Of a stretch of 64,000 nt of DNA, positions 10,661 to 21,713 are shown piece by piece. Positions within the stretch are counted from its first letter, which is position 1. Every line of letters begins with the position of its first letter. A program made the translations under genes and the position numbers. The stretch covers positions 1 through 64,000 of the forward strand of contig VKHL01000157.1 in NCBI GenBank assembly GCA_015146655.1, in the 5' to 3' direction. The notes beneath the pieces were generated by a model. It saw only the letters and a program-made list of their open reading frames with translations, searched no databases and was not told the DNA's origin. The DNA is from Ochromonas danica. Lineage: Eukaryota; Sar; Chrysophyceae; Chromulinales; Chromulinaceae.

Positions 10661-11125
10661 TATATTTATTTTATTTTATTTTATTTTTCTGATTGATTGG
10701 GATGATCAGTTTGTTGTTGTTGTGGGTTGGGATTGGGATTGGGATTGGGTTGTGTCAGTTATTATTGTGTTGCGTGGTATATTAACAGATTATTATTATT
10801 ACTATGTGAGGGAATGAAACTGTAATCCACCAATTCCGCTATATCAAAAGAATTTCTTCTTCTGTCGATTAAACTAACTATTAAACTTTGTATGATCTCT
10901 ACATGCTTTGTGTGTTATTGAAAGAACTCAAAGAATCTTCCTATCACCTTATATTATTACTACAGTATAATCAAATCATAGACGACAATTGTCATGTATT
11001 ATTGTCTTGCGTGCGGTCATCGTCCCACTCTGCTCTGTCATGTCGCTGTTGTGTGTGTGTTGGACGAACTACCCAACAACAAACCAGCAGCAGGTGAATC
11101 AATCGAATAGAAAATTAATAATAAT
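10661..11125. other. Divergent spacer between membrane protein gene and NDUFS6
   Basis: It contains a TTTTA-rich run next to the minus-strand start and GATTGG repeats (about 10728-10750). It should hold both promoters. No other gene is seen. Confidence 0.45.
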
Positions 11126-11748
11126 ATGATGCGTTCTTTGGTTCAAAAATCCTTAGTCTCTGCCTTATCTCGTGGTAGATTGACATCTTCTCAGACTGTG
11201 AGAACTTTTGCAGTTTCTGCTGCTTCTTCACCGGTAGGACATTGAGTGACTGACCTCCATGATATTCTTTCCTTCCGTCTTGTTGTCATCCAATGAAGAT
11301 AACAACAACAACAACAACAACACACACACAACATACTCCATCTCTCTCCCTCTCCATGGGTAATTCACTCACTCACTGACAAACAACTGTCACTGTGTCT
11401 CTGTTGTGTGTGTGTATATTTAGTACCAGTATGGTAAGCACCGCAGCAATGCTGAGGAATTAGTCAATGCTGTGCCTGTTATCGAAGTTGCTGGTAAGCA
11501 CATCCTCACCCATAATTAACACAAACACATCCGCACAATCTCTTTACTCATTGGGACAAACCCCTCGTGTATATGTGTGTATGTGTGTGGTGATAATAGG
11601 CCATGTCGCTGTGTGTGATGGTGGCAGTGGTGGATTGGGTCATCCTGTTCAATATATTCAATTGGATACTGTGAGCAATAAACCACAAATCTGCAAGTAT
11701 TGTGGATTACGTTATAAGATGAAGGAAGGTGGTCATCATCACCATTAA
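11126..11748 (+). CDS. NDUFS6: NADH:ubiquinone oxidoreductase zinc-binding subunit (complex I, NDUFS6 / 13-kDa type)
   Basis: Three exons (11126-11233, 11424-11493, 11600-11748) encode 108 residues. The N terminus is rich in Arg, Ser and Ala with no acidic residue (MMRSLVQKSLVSALSRGRLT), as expected of a mitochondrial presequence. The C terminal half has the family pattern: VAVCDGGSGGLGHPVQYIQL followed by CKYCGLRYKM, which supplies the Cys/His zinc ligands. The subunit is an accessory part of the peripheral arm needed for late assembly. The second intron carries a short TG run before its 3' splice site, and the third starts GTAAGC and is also TG-rich near its end. The mature part is close to the usual family size. 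Confidence 0.9.
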
Positions 11749-12220
11749 AACAACAAAAAGAAAAAGTAAAACAAAGCTTTTCTTTTGGCTTTGTTTTCTA
11801 CTACCCTACTGTAACTAGCAATACACTTCCTTTCTCTCCTTCTTTGTCTATTGTTAGTGGCTATTTCCTTAGGTTGGGTTTGCTTCTCGTCACTGTTGAT
11901 TATTAGACGATCTTGCTTCTTTCCTATTGGCAAAATACGCGAAGCTGATCGTCATCACCCATAGGGTCCAGAAGATCATCATTCGTATTTTAAAGATAAT
12001 GTATGTCTAAAGTGTTTTTGACATGTTATCTGCTATAATTGGATGAAGATGAATTAGTAAATGCCCTCTGACAAGATCGAAAGTTTCGTCATTAAAATCC
12101 ATCACATATAGCAATCTTGAATAATGTCAGTGTGTCAGTGACTTTCAACTCGAAGATTCAGACAGACAGTATCATATGTATACTCTCCCTCACCCCCGTG
12201 GAGTAAAATCTATGTGAGTG

Positions 12221-12430
12221 AAATCTCCATGAAGTAGGATTTTAGATCGAGGTGTGAGGCTTGATAAACTTTTAGTGACAAGAACATAAAGCCTCCATAA
12301 AGTGGAAAGTATAGGTGGACTTGGATTTGATAAACTTTGGCGCCAAAAACCAAAAATGCAATTAATATGAGTAAAATCTCCATAAAGTAGAGTTCCAAGT
12401 GGAGGAGTGAGGTCAGAGTGGTGGGGTGTG
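12221..12430 (+). repeat. Three degenerate copies of a 68-85 bp unit
   Basis: Each copy starts with a form of AATCTCCATAAAGTAGA (about 12221, 12289 and 12374), followed by AAGTGGAGG-like sequence. The first two then carry TTGATAAACTTT. The second copy contains the palindrome TTTGGCGCCAAA at 12336-12347. Confidence 0.6.
12336..12347. promoter_or_regulatory. E2F-type palindrome TTTGGCGCCAAA
   Basis: A perfect 12-bp palindrome that matches the E2F/DP consensus on both strands. It lies about 300 bases before the FBPase start. Function is unproven. Confidence 0.3.
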
Positions 12431-12643
12431 TTTGTGCTGACTCACTGCTCTCTGTCACTGTCAGCAGGTGCTGTTGCGGTGGAAAAGTTCAAGCTAGAAC
12501 ATCAACTGAGAGAAGGATCTCAACTTCTTCTGGTCTATCTATCATCACATTATCAATTAGCTAAATCAATAGCTGATCTTCCTTGAACAATCATCATCCT
12601 CTTATCTATCTATCTATCTAACTGACTGACTGACTGATCAAAA

Positions 12644-13733
12644 ATGGAACATCCTGATAGTATTCGTAATGATACTGACTCTCAGACATTACATCGTCTT
12701 GTCATGGTTCGTACAAGAGATCCTGATCTTGTCATCTTACTTGGTGCTATTCAAACTGCTTGCAAATTAATTTCTCGTTCTGTACGTAAAGCTGGTATTG
12801 CTGGTTTATGTAAGTTCTATATATTATTTTTATTATTTTCATTATTTTCGTATTTTCATGTTTTTTTCACTATACTTGTATATAATATTAGATGGCATAG
12901 CAGGTGCTGAAAATGCTACAGGAGATGTTCAAAAGAAATTAGATGTTTTATCTAATGAAATCATGGTGAATTCATTATATAATTCTCATGAATGTGCTCT
13001 CTTAGTCTCTGAAGAAGATGAACATCCTATTATTGTTGAACCACATCTTGCTGGTAAATTCTGTGTTGCCTTTGATCCATTAGATGGTTCTTCTAATATT
13101 GATTGTAATGTCTCTACGGGTACTATCTTTGCTGTATGGAAGAAGAAGACTGATGGTCCTGCTACAGTTGATGATATCTTACAACGTGGTGATGACATGG
13201 TCTGTGCTGGTTATTGTGATTATGGTAGTGCTACAGAATTAGTCATTTCTTATGGTCATGGTGTTGAACGTTTCACTTTAGACCCTTCTGTGGGTGAGTT
13301 TATCCTCACAGGTGAGAAAATTACAATCCCTTCCGTGCCTAAGACTATCTACTCTATCAATGAAGGTAACTATATTACCTGGGATGAGAATATGCAACGT
13401 GCTGTTGATGGCTTCAAGTTCAACAAGCCTACACCTTATACTGCACGTTATGTTGGTTCTATGGTAGCTGATGTTCATCGTACTTTACTCTATGGTGGTA
13501 TCTATCTCTACCCTGCTGATGCTGCTAAAGGTAATGGCAAGTTACGTATTCTCTATGAAGGATTCCCTATGGCACGTATTATTGAAGATGCTGGGGGTGC
13601 GGCTTCTACAGGTTTATTCCGTGGTGGAATCCGTCGTATTCTTGATACGGTTCCTAAGAGTATTCATGATAAATGCCCTGTCCTGTTAGGATGCAAGAGA
13701 GATGTGGATCGTGTCTTGGCACATTACACTTGA
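12644..13733 (+). CDS. FBP: Fructose-1,6-bisphosphatase, class I
   Basis: Two exons (12644-12809, 12892-13733) give 335 residues, the usual length of cytosolic class I enzymes. It hydrolyses fructose 1,6-bisphosphate to fructose 6-phosphate in gluconeogenesis. Visible hallmarks are GDVQKKLDVLSNEI, LVSEEDEHPI with the metal-binding glutamates, FDPLDGSSNID with the metal-binding aspartates, YVGSMVADVHRTLLYGGIYLYP in two halves (substrate site) and GFPMARIIEDAGGAAS. The N terminus (MEHPDSIRNDTDSQTLHRLV) has no transit peptide, and I see no thioredoxin-type regulatory Cys insertion, so the cytosolic form is likely. The intron joins TTA T|AT GGC and restores the expected G-L-Y-G-I-A-G-A-E-N. Confidence 0.95.
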
Positions 13734-14065
13734 AAAACATGAAAACACATCTTTTCTGTCCTTTTTTAACACATTTTTTGGAAAGATGATTGATTGATTG
13801 AATGAAATGATATACTACATTTTTTCTTCATTGTTAAAAGCTCTTTTTCTCTGGTGACAATAGTGTAAGGCTTTTGTACAACACTGTTGTTGTGTCTATG
13901 AAGCAGCATAAGATTACTTCATACTACATTTTCACTACACACATGACTTGTTTGTGTAGTCTGTCAACAGGAGCCAGAAAGCTAAATCTGAGAATTTGGA
14001 TAGTAATTGCGTGGGAAGGACCTAAGCGTATTGAAAACGAATGAATGGAAAACTGAAAAATAAAT
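13734..14065. other. Spacer after FBPase
   Basis: The 3' flank of FBPase and the short promoter of the next gene. No other feature is seen. Confidence 0.4.
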
Positions 14066-14909
14066 ATGGATGTATTGAGAGAAACTGATAGTAATGCAAG
14101 ACTAGTTGGTAAAGCCTTAACAAATCAGCTCTATCCTTTATTAAGTCAAATTAAATATCGTCTATCAAAGACGACTGATCAAGATAGTAAAGAAGATCAT
14201 CTTCATAACTTAACCCTTGAGGAACGTGAAAAGCTCTTGGTAAGCATAGCTTTTTCAGTCATGACTGAACTGAATTTCAATTTTTCATTCTCACACTCTC
14301 TTTTTGAAATGAATGAAAATTTCATTTATGGTATCTTTCATCTTAACTTCACTTCACTGACTATCTATCATCTCTGTTGCTGTGTTCATCTCATAATTGA
14401 ATGACATAATAGACCATCTATACCACATTATCAGGACAATTAGAAACATTATGGGAACATATTGATCCACAAATTGCCTTGTCCACGGTCTTACCTCGTG
14501 GTCTTCCACAAGATAGTTCAGCACCTCCAGGTAATCAATTGATTCTCTTTCCACTTCTTCCTTCTCTTTCTCTCTCATTCTCTGTGTCTTCTTCTTAATT
14601 TAACATGAATGACTACTTTACATACTGTATCTTTACATCCTCTATGCAGTTCCTATGGTATTAAGTACCTATATAGCACCACAAGAACAAGGATGTATCT
14701 ATCTACCTCAATCTCTTCCTTCCTCCTCTACTGAGCTCTCTACTGAGGAAGAGATGCTTCTAGAGGGTAAGTTATCACAAAATATCAAGTCTATTGATGA
14801 GATCGTAGAGAACTTTAGTGAAAGGATAGAGACCTTCCAAGCGAAGTGTCAACAACGTATTGGTGGTGGATCTTCATTAAGGAAGAGAAAAAGAAAAGAA
14901 AAGTTATAA
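14066..14909 (+). CDS. Unassigned 183-residue protein, partly coiled coil
   Basis: Three exons (14066-14239, 14413-14530, 14650-14909) join in frame with GTAAGC, GTAATC donors and AG acceptors. The protein is mostly helical: residues 15-75 (LVGKALTNQLYPLLSQIKYRL, EEREKLLTIYTTLSGQLETL) and residues 130-165 (DEIVENFSERIETFQAKC) look amphipathic. A loop rich in Pro/Ser lies between them. The C-terminal end LRKRKRKEKL is a probable nuclear localisation signal. I do not recognise the family; a subunit of a nuclear complex such as Mediator would suit the size and helices, but this is a guess. Confidence 0.7.
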
Positions 14910-15160
14910 CTGTAGTCTACTAGGTGTTAGCTAACATCTTCCTCCTCATCTTCTTTTCTAAGTGAAGGGAGTGAGTGAAGTCCATTTAATATCATTTCTT
15001 TAAATTACCTTCTTGTAATCCTATGACTGATCAACATTGAACTGACCAACTCAACTACTTTCAACATATCCTCCTCACTGTTAGATAGTTTGTAGTCCGT
15101 AGTCATTGAAACTACTTCACTACAATTATTATCTGCCAGAGGAAGGGTGATGATGATCAT

Positions 15161-16600
15161 CTAATAAGAATAGTTAGGTGGTGGCATCATATCTCCTCCT
15201 CCACCATAGTATGAATCATCTTGTTGAGGTGGGAGGTTATTTGATGCTCGAGAACCAAAACGTGATGGTCGATCTCTACCTAGACGAGGATCATTCCCAG
15301 ATGGAGGCATTGATCCATCACCACCCATTGGAAACATATTGTTATTCATTGGGACGTTATTATACATTGCACCGCTTTCATCAAATCCAACTCCATTACC
15401 TTGGGGATACTCATACATGCCCATGTTTTGATTCATATTTTGATTCATGTTCTGGTTCATGTTGAAATCAGGCATTCCAGCAGGGAAGGCATCGGGAGGA
15501 AGCATGTTGTTGTTAAAGCCCATGCCAGGATCTTGGAAGCCATTCATATTAGCATGCATGAAAAGTTCATTTGGCCCTTCAATGTCCATGAAGTTTCCAC
15601 TCATTGGCCCAACACCGCCAACACCATTTCCTCCAGCCATATTCATCATGGGATCGTTGAAGCCATCAAAGCGAGGAGCATTGGATCCAGCTGGACGACC
15701 ATTGGATCCTTGCATACCAGCTGTTAAAGATGCAATTCGAGCTTGTTGCTGTTGTATATGAGCTGGAAGAACGATACCCAATCGTTTCTAAGAGAAGGTA
15801 TTAGGTGATAAAGCAGATATTGAATAAGACAAATAAGCTGAAGAAGAAAGAAAGAAAGTCTACCTGAATCTCATACATGGCTTGAATTAGTTGAGGATTC
15901 TGCTCTAAGAGATTTTGAATTTTTTGGCCTGACCATCAATCAACGTGACATTAGTAGATATCATGACATGAAACATGATAATATCATCATCCATCATCAC
16001 TCTATCATTGATAGAAGAGGAGAGGAGGATGAAGCTTGCCTACCTCTCTTATCATCAGTGACCATCTTCTTCATGGCTTCTAATGCATCCCATGCTTCAT
16101 GTAGTTTCATCCCATTGATAACATTCTGTACAGAAGGTCCACTACGGAAATCATGATCTGGTACAATTTGACCAATTTGACGGGCAATATCCTTCAAATT
16201 ACTAGACGATGTGGGGAGGGGGAGGTTAGCCACTGATCGCCATGCAAAGAGCGCTTGCCTACCTCTGACTGGGATAGCCCACTTTGATCTTCCTCCCATT
16301 GAGTTCCGTACCATCCAAGTGCTTGATAGCTGACAAGGCGCTATTGGTATCAAAATATTCAACAAAGGCAAAGCCTTTAGGTTTGCCAGTTTCTTTATCT
16401 GCTAATATACGAACACTCTTGACAGGGCCTAGTAAGAAGGAAAGATTACAATCAGAGAGGCAGAGGGTGAGAGAGAGACATACACAGAGTGGGAGAAAGG
16501 GAGAGGAGCACTCACCAACAAAGGAGAATTTCTCTCGAAGTTGGTCTTCAGTAGTATTGAAAGTGAGATTTCCTACGAAGACATCATTCTTCTCTGCCAT
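15161..16600 (-). CDS. CSTF2: Cleavage stimulation factor 64-kDa-like RNA-binding protein
   Basis: Five exons (16516-16600, 16263-16428, 16044-16201, 15864-15928, 15161-15787) give 366 residues. The N-terminal RRM has RNP2 VFVGNL and RNP1 KGFAFVEY. The hinge follows (around 95-175) with LKDIARQIGQIVPDHDFRSG, LHEAWDALEAMKKM and LLEQNPQLIQAMYEIQKRLG, the block that in CstF64/Rna15 binds CstF77. CstF recognises GU-rich RNA downstream of poly(A) sites. The C-terminal half is Met/Asn/Gly-rich, including a short MNQN tandem, and ends PPPNYSY. I do not see the helical C-terminal domain that binds Pcf11 in animal and yeast proteins. It is divergent from the PP2C gene. Confidence 0.9.
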
Positions 16601-17065
16601 GATATTGATCTATTACTATCTCGCGAAAGAAAACCAAAACAAATTCATCAAACAAAAACAACAAAACCACCAGATTTCGGGCATTCGGATATTCGTAGAT
16701 TGGGATATTTGGATATTCGATCAATTTTTGCGTTCCGTTAAGCCGAGGCAGAGGGGGAGAGAGGTGACGACCGCGCAGCACCCACCCACTGATGAGGACG
16801 ATCCGAGCCTGTATTTTCACAAGTGAGTTGACTGAAAAGACTCCAATCACCGCTCAATCACCCCTTCACAATAGCTTTTCAATTTTCTTTTCCATATCTT
16901 CAGTTCCTAAGTTGAACTTCATCTCGAAGCAATCGTCAGTGAATTTGTTCTTCTCTCCTCTCATCACAATCAAATCACCCTCCTAACAGAACCATCTGCG
17001 CCAATCATCATTTGATTTTTCTTCTTAATAGACAGCCAACCTATCATCATCATTATTATTATTCC
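16601..17065. promoter_or_regulatory. Divergent promoter region of CSTF2-like and PP2C genes
   Basis: It separates two starts on opposite strands by 465 bases. It contains TCTCGCGAAA at about 16618-16627 and a repeated GGATATTCG/GGATATTTG motif near 16687-16717. No other gene is supported. Confidence 0.4.
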
Positions 17066-19664
17066 ATGTCACTAACGTTTGGTCGACAAGGTCTTCTTTC
17101 TTTTGCTTCAGCGAATATCATTGGATCTTCTAATGAAGATCGTCATTGTCAGCATTTAAATCATACCTTACCAAAATCCCCATCATCATCCAATCAAGAA
17201 TTGATTAGTAAAATTGATGAAATTGAAGGAATTATTAGTTCTTTTGGAATTTTCGATGGTCATAATGGGGTAGGTAGATTTTGCATCTTTTGAATTGCAT
17301 TCTAAGTGGTCTCATCCCTCGCTCTGTCTCTTTATGTTGTGCTATTAGGACTACGCTGCAGAGGTCTGTCGGTGTGAGCTACATGCTAATATTGTTGAGA
17401 CATATCGTCATCTACTACGAGCACATCGTGAACATGGTCTTTCGACTGATAAAGCCTCTAAACTCACAGTTAAAGAAATCGAGTTGGCATTGTTCGTTGA
17501 TGCTGTTAATCAAGAAGTCGAAAAGCTTCATAATCGTGTTATCAAACATAACAACTCTGGAACTACTATGACCTCTCTGTTCCTATGGCAAAAACCATCT
17601 GAGGGAGACATTCAAGCCATCATTGCCAATGTGGGTGACTCACGATGCATTCTAGTGTCTGGAACTTCCGTTCCACCTGTCCATCCTATCATTAAAACAA
17701 TGCGAGATGATAATAATGTTCGTGCGGCTGAAGATGTTGATTTCTCCACACACTCTGTGAGATCTTCAAGTCTTGATAGCAGTGGAGGTGGTGGTGCGAT
17801 AGTGCACTCAGATCGAGGATATAGACGAGCTCATCGTGCTGCTACCTATGATACTCTTCAAGGCTCCTCTGTTCATTCTATCCGTAATGGCCATAGCCCG
17901 ACTGGTGGTAGCTCTCCACCTGGAGGTAGTTTTCATGGAAGTCCTTCGAGAAGCATGAGAAAGGTTGTACGTCATTGTCGGGACGATGAGATCTATGTTC
18001 AAGCTGTACCCTTGTCTGAAGATCATAATCTGAGCTGTCGTCGTGAAATGTTTCGCATTATTCATCGGGTGCCAATGGATGCTATGGCGCTGCCATTTCC
18101 TCTTTATCTCCAGGGGGTCAGTCTCGAAGCTCACAGCAATCATGATTACTATGCTCGCAAGATGATGGGTTTGGAGGGTGCCAGTACGGTGTCATCCTCT
18201 TTCACCAGTTTCAAGAGCGAGAGTAAAAAGACTGGCGAAGGTAATTCCTTTCAAGGCGTGTCTATTTCAAGCACGATGGCGGGACAGAATAATAGCCTTC
18301 CTGATGATGTCCACCTTGTTCTGCCTACCAGCTTTCTGTCAGTTTATAAACACCCTGATGAAGAAGAGGAGAGTACTTCAATTGGAAGTATGATGAGGGG
18401 CGATACGGAGAGATTAGCAAACAGAAATATCTATCCTTTGCTGCCGGCCGATGAGAAAATGGGATCTAAGCAGGTCATTCTGGATAGTGCCCATCGGCTT
18501 ATCTCGACAGCTTATTCTGGACAGATTGATGCATCATCGCTAGATTCGTACTTTGCGAAGGCTCGTGTGGCTTCTGAATACGTGACCACTTTAAAGGAAC
18601 GTGTGGCTACTGAGGAGAGGCAAAGCAGATTCCAACTGTGCGAAAAGGCAGATAGTGCCGAATGCTCAGATGTGGAAGAGATTGCTGACGACGACGAAGA
18701 AGTTGATGTGGAACTTGATGGAGTTGTTGGCAAGGAGAATCTTGTGGAACGTGGACGTAATGCTTGTTCCGAAGGCGAAAGATCGAGCAACAGCACAACC
18801 TCAGAAAAGTCTCTACCTTCTTCTTTTGGCGCTTGTTCTGCCTCTGCTTTATCAGCAGGAGAAAGAACACCATCGAGCACGAAGAGTCGCAAAGAAAGTG
18901 TTGGAGAAAAGGAGAAGGTCACAGCAGAAGCTGCGAAGCCTTCCAGCACGACCGCTTCCCAAATACAGAGCAACGACTTGATCATTCTTCCCTCTCGATT
19001 GGAGTCTTACATTGCGAATCGACAGGGTCCTGGCGGATTTAGAGGTCCACTCGCTTATTTTGGCAGGTATGTTATCAGCATTCTTTCATTCAGGACAATT
19101 GCTGATTGTGTTTTTTTGAAAATAGATATAATCATAGTTTGTTGATGACTCGATCCATCGGTGATCGATTTGGCCCTCGAGGTTGTCTACATCTCCCAGA
19201 AATTACATCTTTGGTTATCCCTAGTAATACCCATGTTCGCTTCGTCTTGGCAAGTGATGGGATGTGGGATGTCATCGATAATCACACTGTGCGGCGAATG
19301 GGATTATATTATAAGTATAATTCAGCTGATGCCTTGGCAACTGCATTGGCTCGCAAGGTATGCAACTCCTGTTGGATTGTGATATTTTACATTTCTATTA
19401 CTAAAACTTCGTTATTGGCCATAGGCACATCGCAGACGCGCCAAGCGCCACTTGCGCCGTGATGACATCACTGTCACTGTCGTTGATGTTAATCAATCTG
19501 CGGCATTGTACGTGAAGAGTCGATATTCAAATTATGGTACCCCAAATCCTATCATGCATGCTTCATCATTGCCTCCTCCTATTCTGCTGAATCAGAGTGT
19601 GGAAGGCCAAACAAAGCAAAGCTTACTTCCCGATGAACAAGGAAATGGTTGTATTGTGTGCTAA
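17066..19664 (+). CDS. PP2C-family (PPM) Ser/Thr phosphatase with long insertions and CaaX end
   Basis: Four exons (17066-17269, 17349-19066, 19126-19357, 19425-19664) give 797 residues. The PPM motifs are present in order: SSNEDRH, FGIFDGHNG (about residue 60), GTTMTSLFLW, NVGDSRCIL, PLSEDHNLSCRREMFRI, LLMTRSIGDRFGP, FVLASDGMWDV and RRDDITVTVVDV. All metal-binding aspartates seem kept, so the enzyme should be an active Mg/Mn-dependent phosphatase. Two low-complexity insertions (about 180-275 and 345-615, Ser/Glu-rich) more than double the usual 300-residue domain. The last four residues, CIVC, form a CaaX box that could be prenylated and place the enzyme on a membrane. A poly(A) signal AATAAA lies at 19728-19733. 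Confidence 0.92.
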
Positions 19665-21713
19665 AAGCACATTAAAATAGACCTCGTTATCGTCATTATT
19701 CTTTGGACTGACCATAAGATAGAATATAATAAATTTTTATTTGGTGAATTTAGTGCATTCAGAGGCTGGTAGTGTGTGCTGTGCGGCTCTTTCGTACTGA
19801 ACTTACTACCGAGGGGCTTATTAGTGCCAACAAGAAGTAAAGTGAAGCGGCAGATGGTTCTTTGTGTCTGCCGCCAGAATATCAGCAGTTTACTACAATT
19901 GTGATGCCTCTGTTGTTGTTTTGTCTTTTCGGTCAAATCAACACAGAGAATATCAAATTTTGGCCTGCAGAGAGGAAGGAATCAGAGAAAGCGGTAAGAA
20001 AGATGGCTGTATGTGACTACAATAGACTGCACGTACTCTGCTCTTTCCCACTGGTCTCTCTCTGGCTTCTTGTAATACCTCTGCAGCGTTTGTTTGTTTC
20101 ATGTGTGCAAGGTTAGCTATAGTAAAATGTAAAGTAGAAGAATCATAATGGAAGTGATTGACTTACAGTACACTACTTTACATTTCTAATAGGAATGGTT
20201 ATGCGCGACTCATCGAGGCAATGGTTTCTAATCTCATCTCATTCAAGACGATCAATACCTCATCACGAAGGTCAAAGCGGCTAGCAGATCAAGCGACAGG
20301 ATGAATAATTGCTCTGGTCGCAAGAAGAGAAAGCAAAGGAAGACAAAGACGACACCATCATGATATGGTCATATCAACATTAACACATTCAATCAGACTA
20401 AAATTAGACTACATAGACACATGGCATGGCATGGTATGGTAGTCTTGCAATCTACCTTCCATCTCATTGCTAGACTGAACTTAGACTAGACTAATATAGA
20501 CTACAGTAACAAACACACCAAATGAAACATTATCTACAAACAAACCGTGAATGAAGAAGATCATCTTACGAGTCTGAAGTACGACAGCAATGGACTAACA
20601 ACAATCATAACAATAACAACAACAACAGAACTATTACTAACTAGTTGCCCATTGTTATCTATGATGTAGTATTGTAGTTGTTTACTGTCATATGAACTCA
20701 TGAATCAAAAACAGTCAAGAACATCATCATCATTGTTATTATATCATGTATACGATGATGTCATAGTAAAGAGAGGGAGAGAGAGAGAGTTGACAATAGA
20801 CAAAGTAGAATAGAATATGAACAAAACAAAGAGAAGTCAGGATTGGATAACATAACATAGTAGGTCTAGTAGTATATTACGATCCATTGTCAAACAGTAG
20901 TAGCAGTGTTATTACTATTATCATATCATAGTCATTGTCATCATTATTACTGTTATTAATGTTGTTGTTATCAAAAGAAGTAAAAAGTAAAATCGTCAAA
21001 CCTTATAGTTTGGAAAGGAGAACATAACATAGCATAGCATAGTATAGAATAGTACAGTATAGTATAGAATAGGTTACAACAGGTTAAGTTAGAATAGGTT
21101 AGGAGGGTTATCAAGGGTAAAGGTTAGGGATGGGAGAGGGTTAGGAGATGATACTATACTACCACTAGTACTACCACTAGTAGTAGTAGCAGCAGCAGCA
21201 GTAGTAGTAGTAGTACATGCTGTATGTCATATGTCATATTATATTGTAGACCAATTGACTAGTCTAGATTGTAACTGAGCTAGGACCAGGGGGAAGAAGT
21301 GAAGTGGTTGATAGGTAGACTATAGTATAGTATAGTTAACTCAGAAGATATGGCAGTACAGTACAGTACAGTACAATATCATACAAGTGTACTATATATA
21401 GGGTACAGTAGTTACAGTATACTACCAGTACTAGTACCATAACAATAGCATTTGTGTTAGTGAACCACTACTACTACTAGTACCACTACTACAGTAACTA
21501 GACTATAATGATGATGATGATGATGATGATGATCTTGTCATCATTATAGTTTATACTAGACTACAACATTACTACTACTACTAGTAGTAGTTGTCTTAGA
21601 CTAGTCATGACATGTCTCATTACTATTAATACCATATAGTCTAGTCTATTATAGTCTTCTATGTACCTCCACCACCTCCTCCACCTCCATCTCTTACTAC
21701 CCTGTTGACTAGA
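19665..21713. other. 2-kb spacer, rich in simple repeats
   Basis: The first 70 bases are the PP2C 3' flank with AATAAA at 19728-19733. From 20400 the sequence is a patchwork of short repeats: AGTAGT/GCAGCA (21170-21215), ACAGT (21355-21373), GATGAT (21508-21534), GAGAGA (20773-20790), AACAAC, and TATAGTATAG runs. A weak GGTTAGG-rich part lies at 21075-21150. No gene is supported. Confidence 0.6.

Larger units (their letters stand above)
11749..12643. other. Spacer before FBPase with degenerate tandem repeat
   Basis: Apart from the three-copy repeat at 12221-12430 and TATC/ACTG short runs near 12605-12640, nothing gene-like is supported. The FBPase promoter should be in the last few hundred bases. 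Confidence 0.5.

Noticed and set aside
12798-12891. Earlier TTG start for the FBPase second exon
   Set aside because: The stretch is the intron: joining 12809 to 12892 restores the conserved FBPase sequence.
20400-21700. Inverted and tandem short repeats as a possible mobile element
   Set aside because: They are mixed microsatellites without terminal repeats or any coding part.
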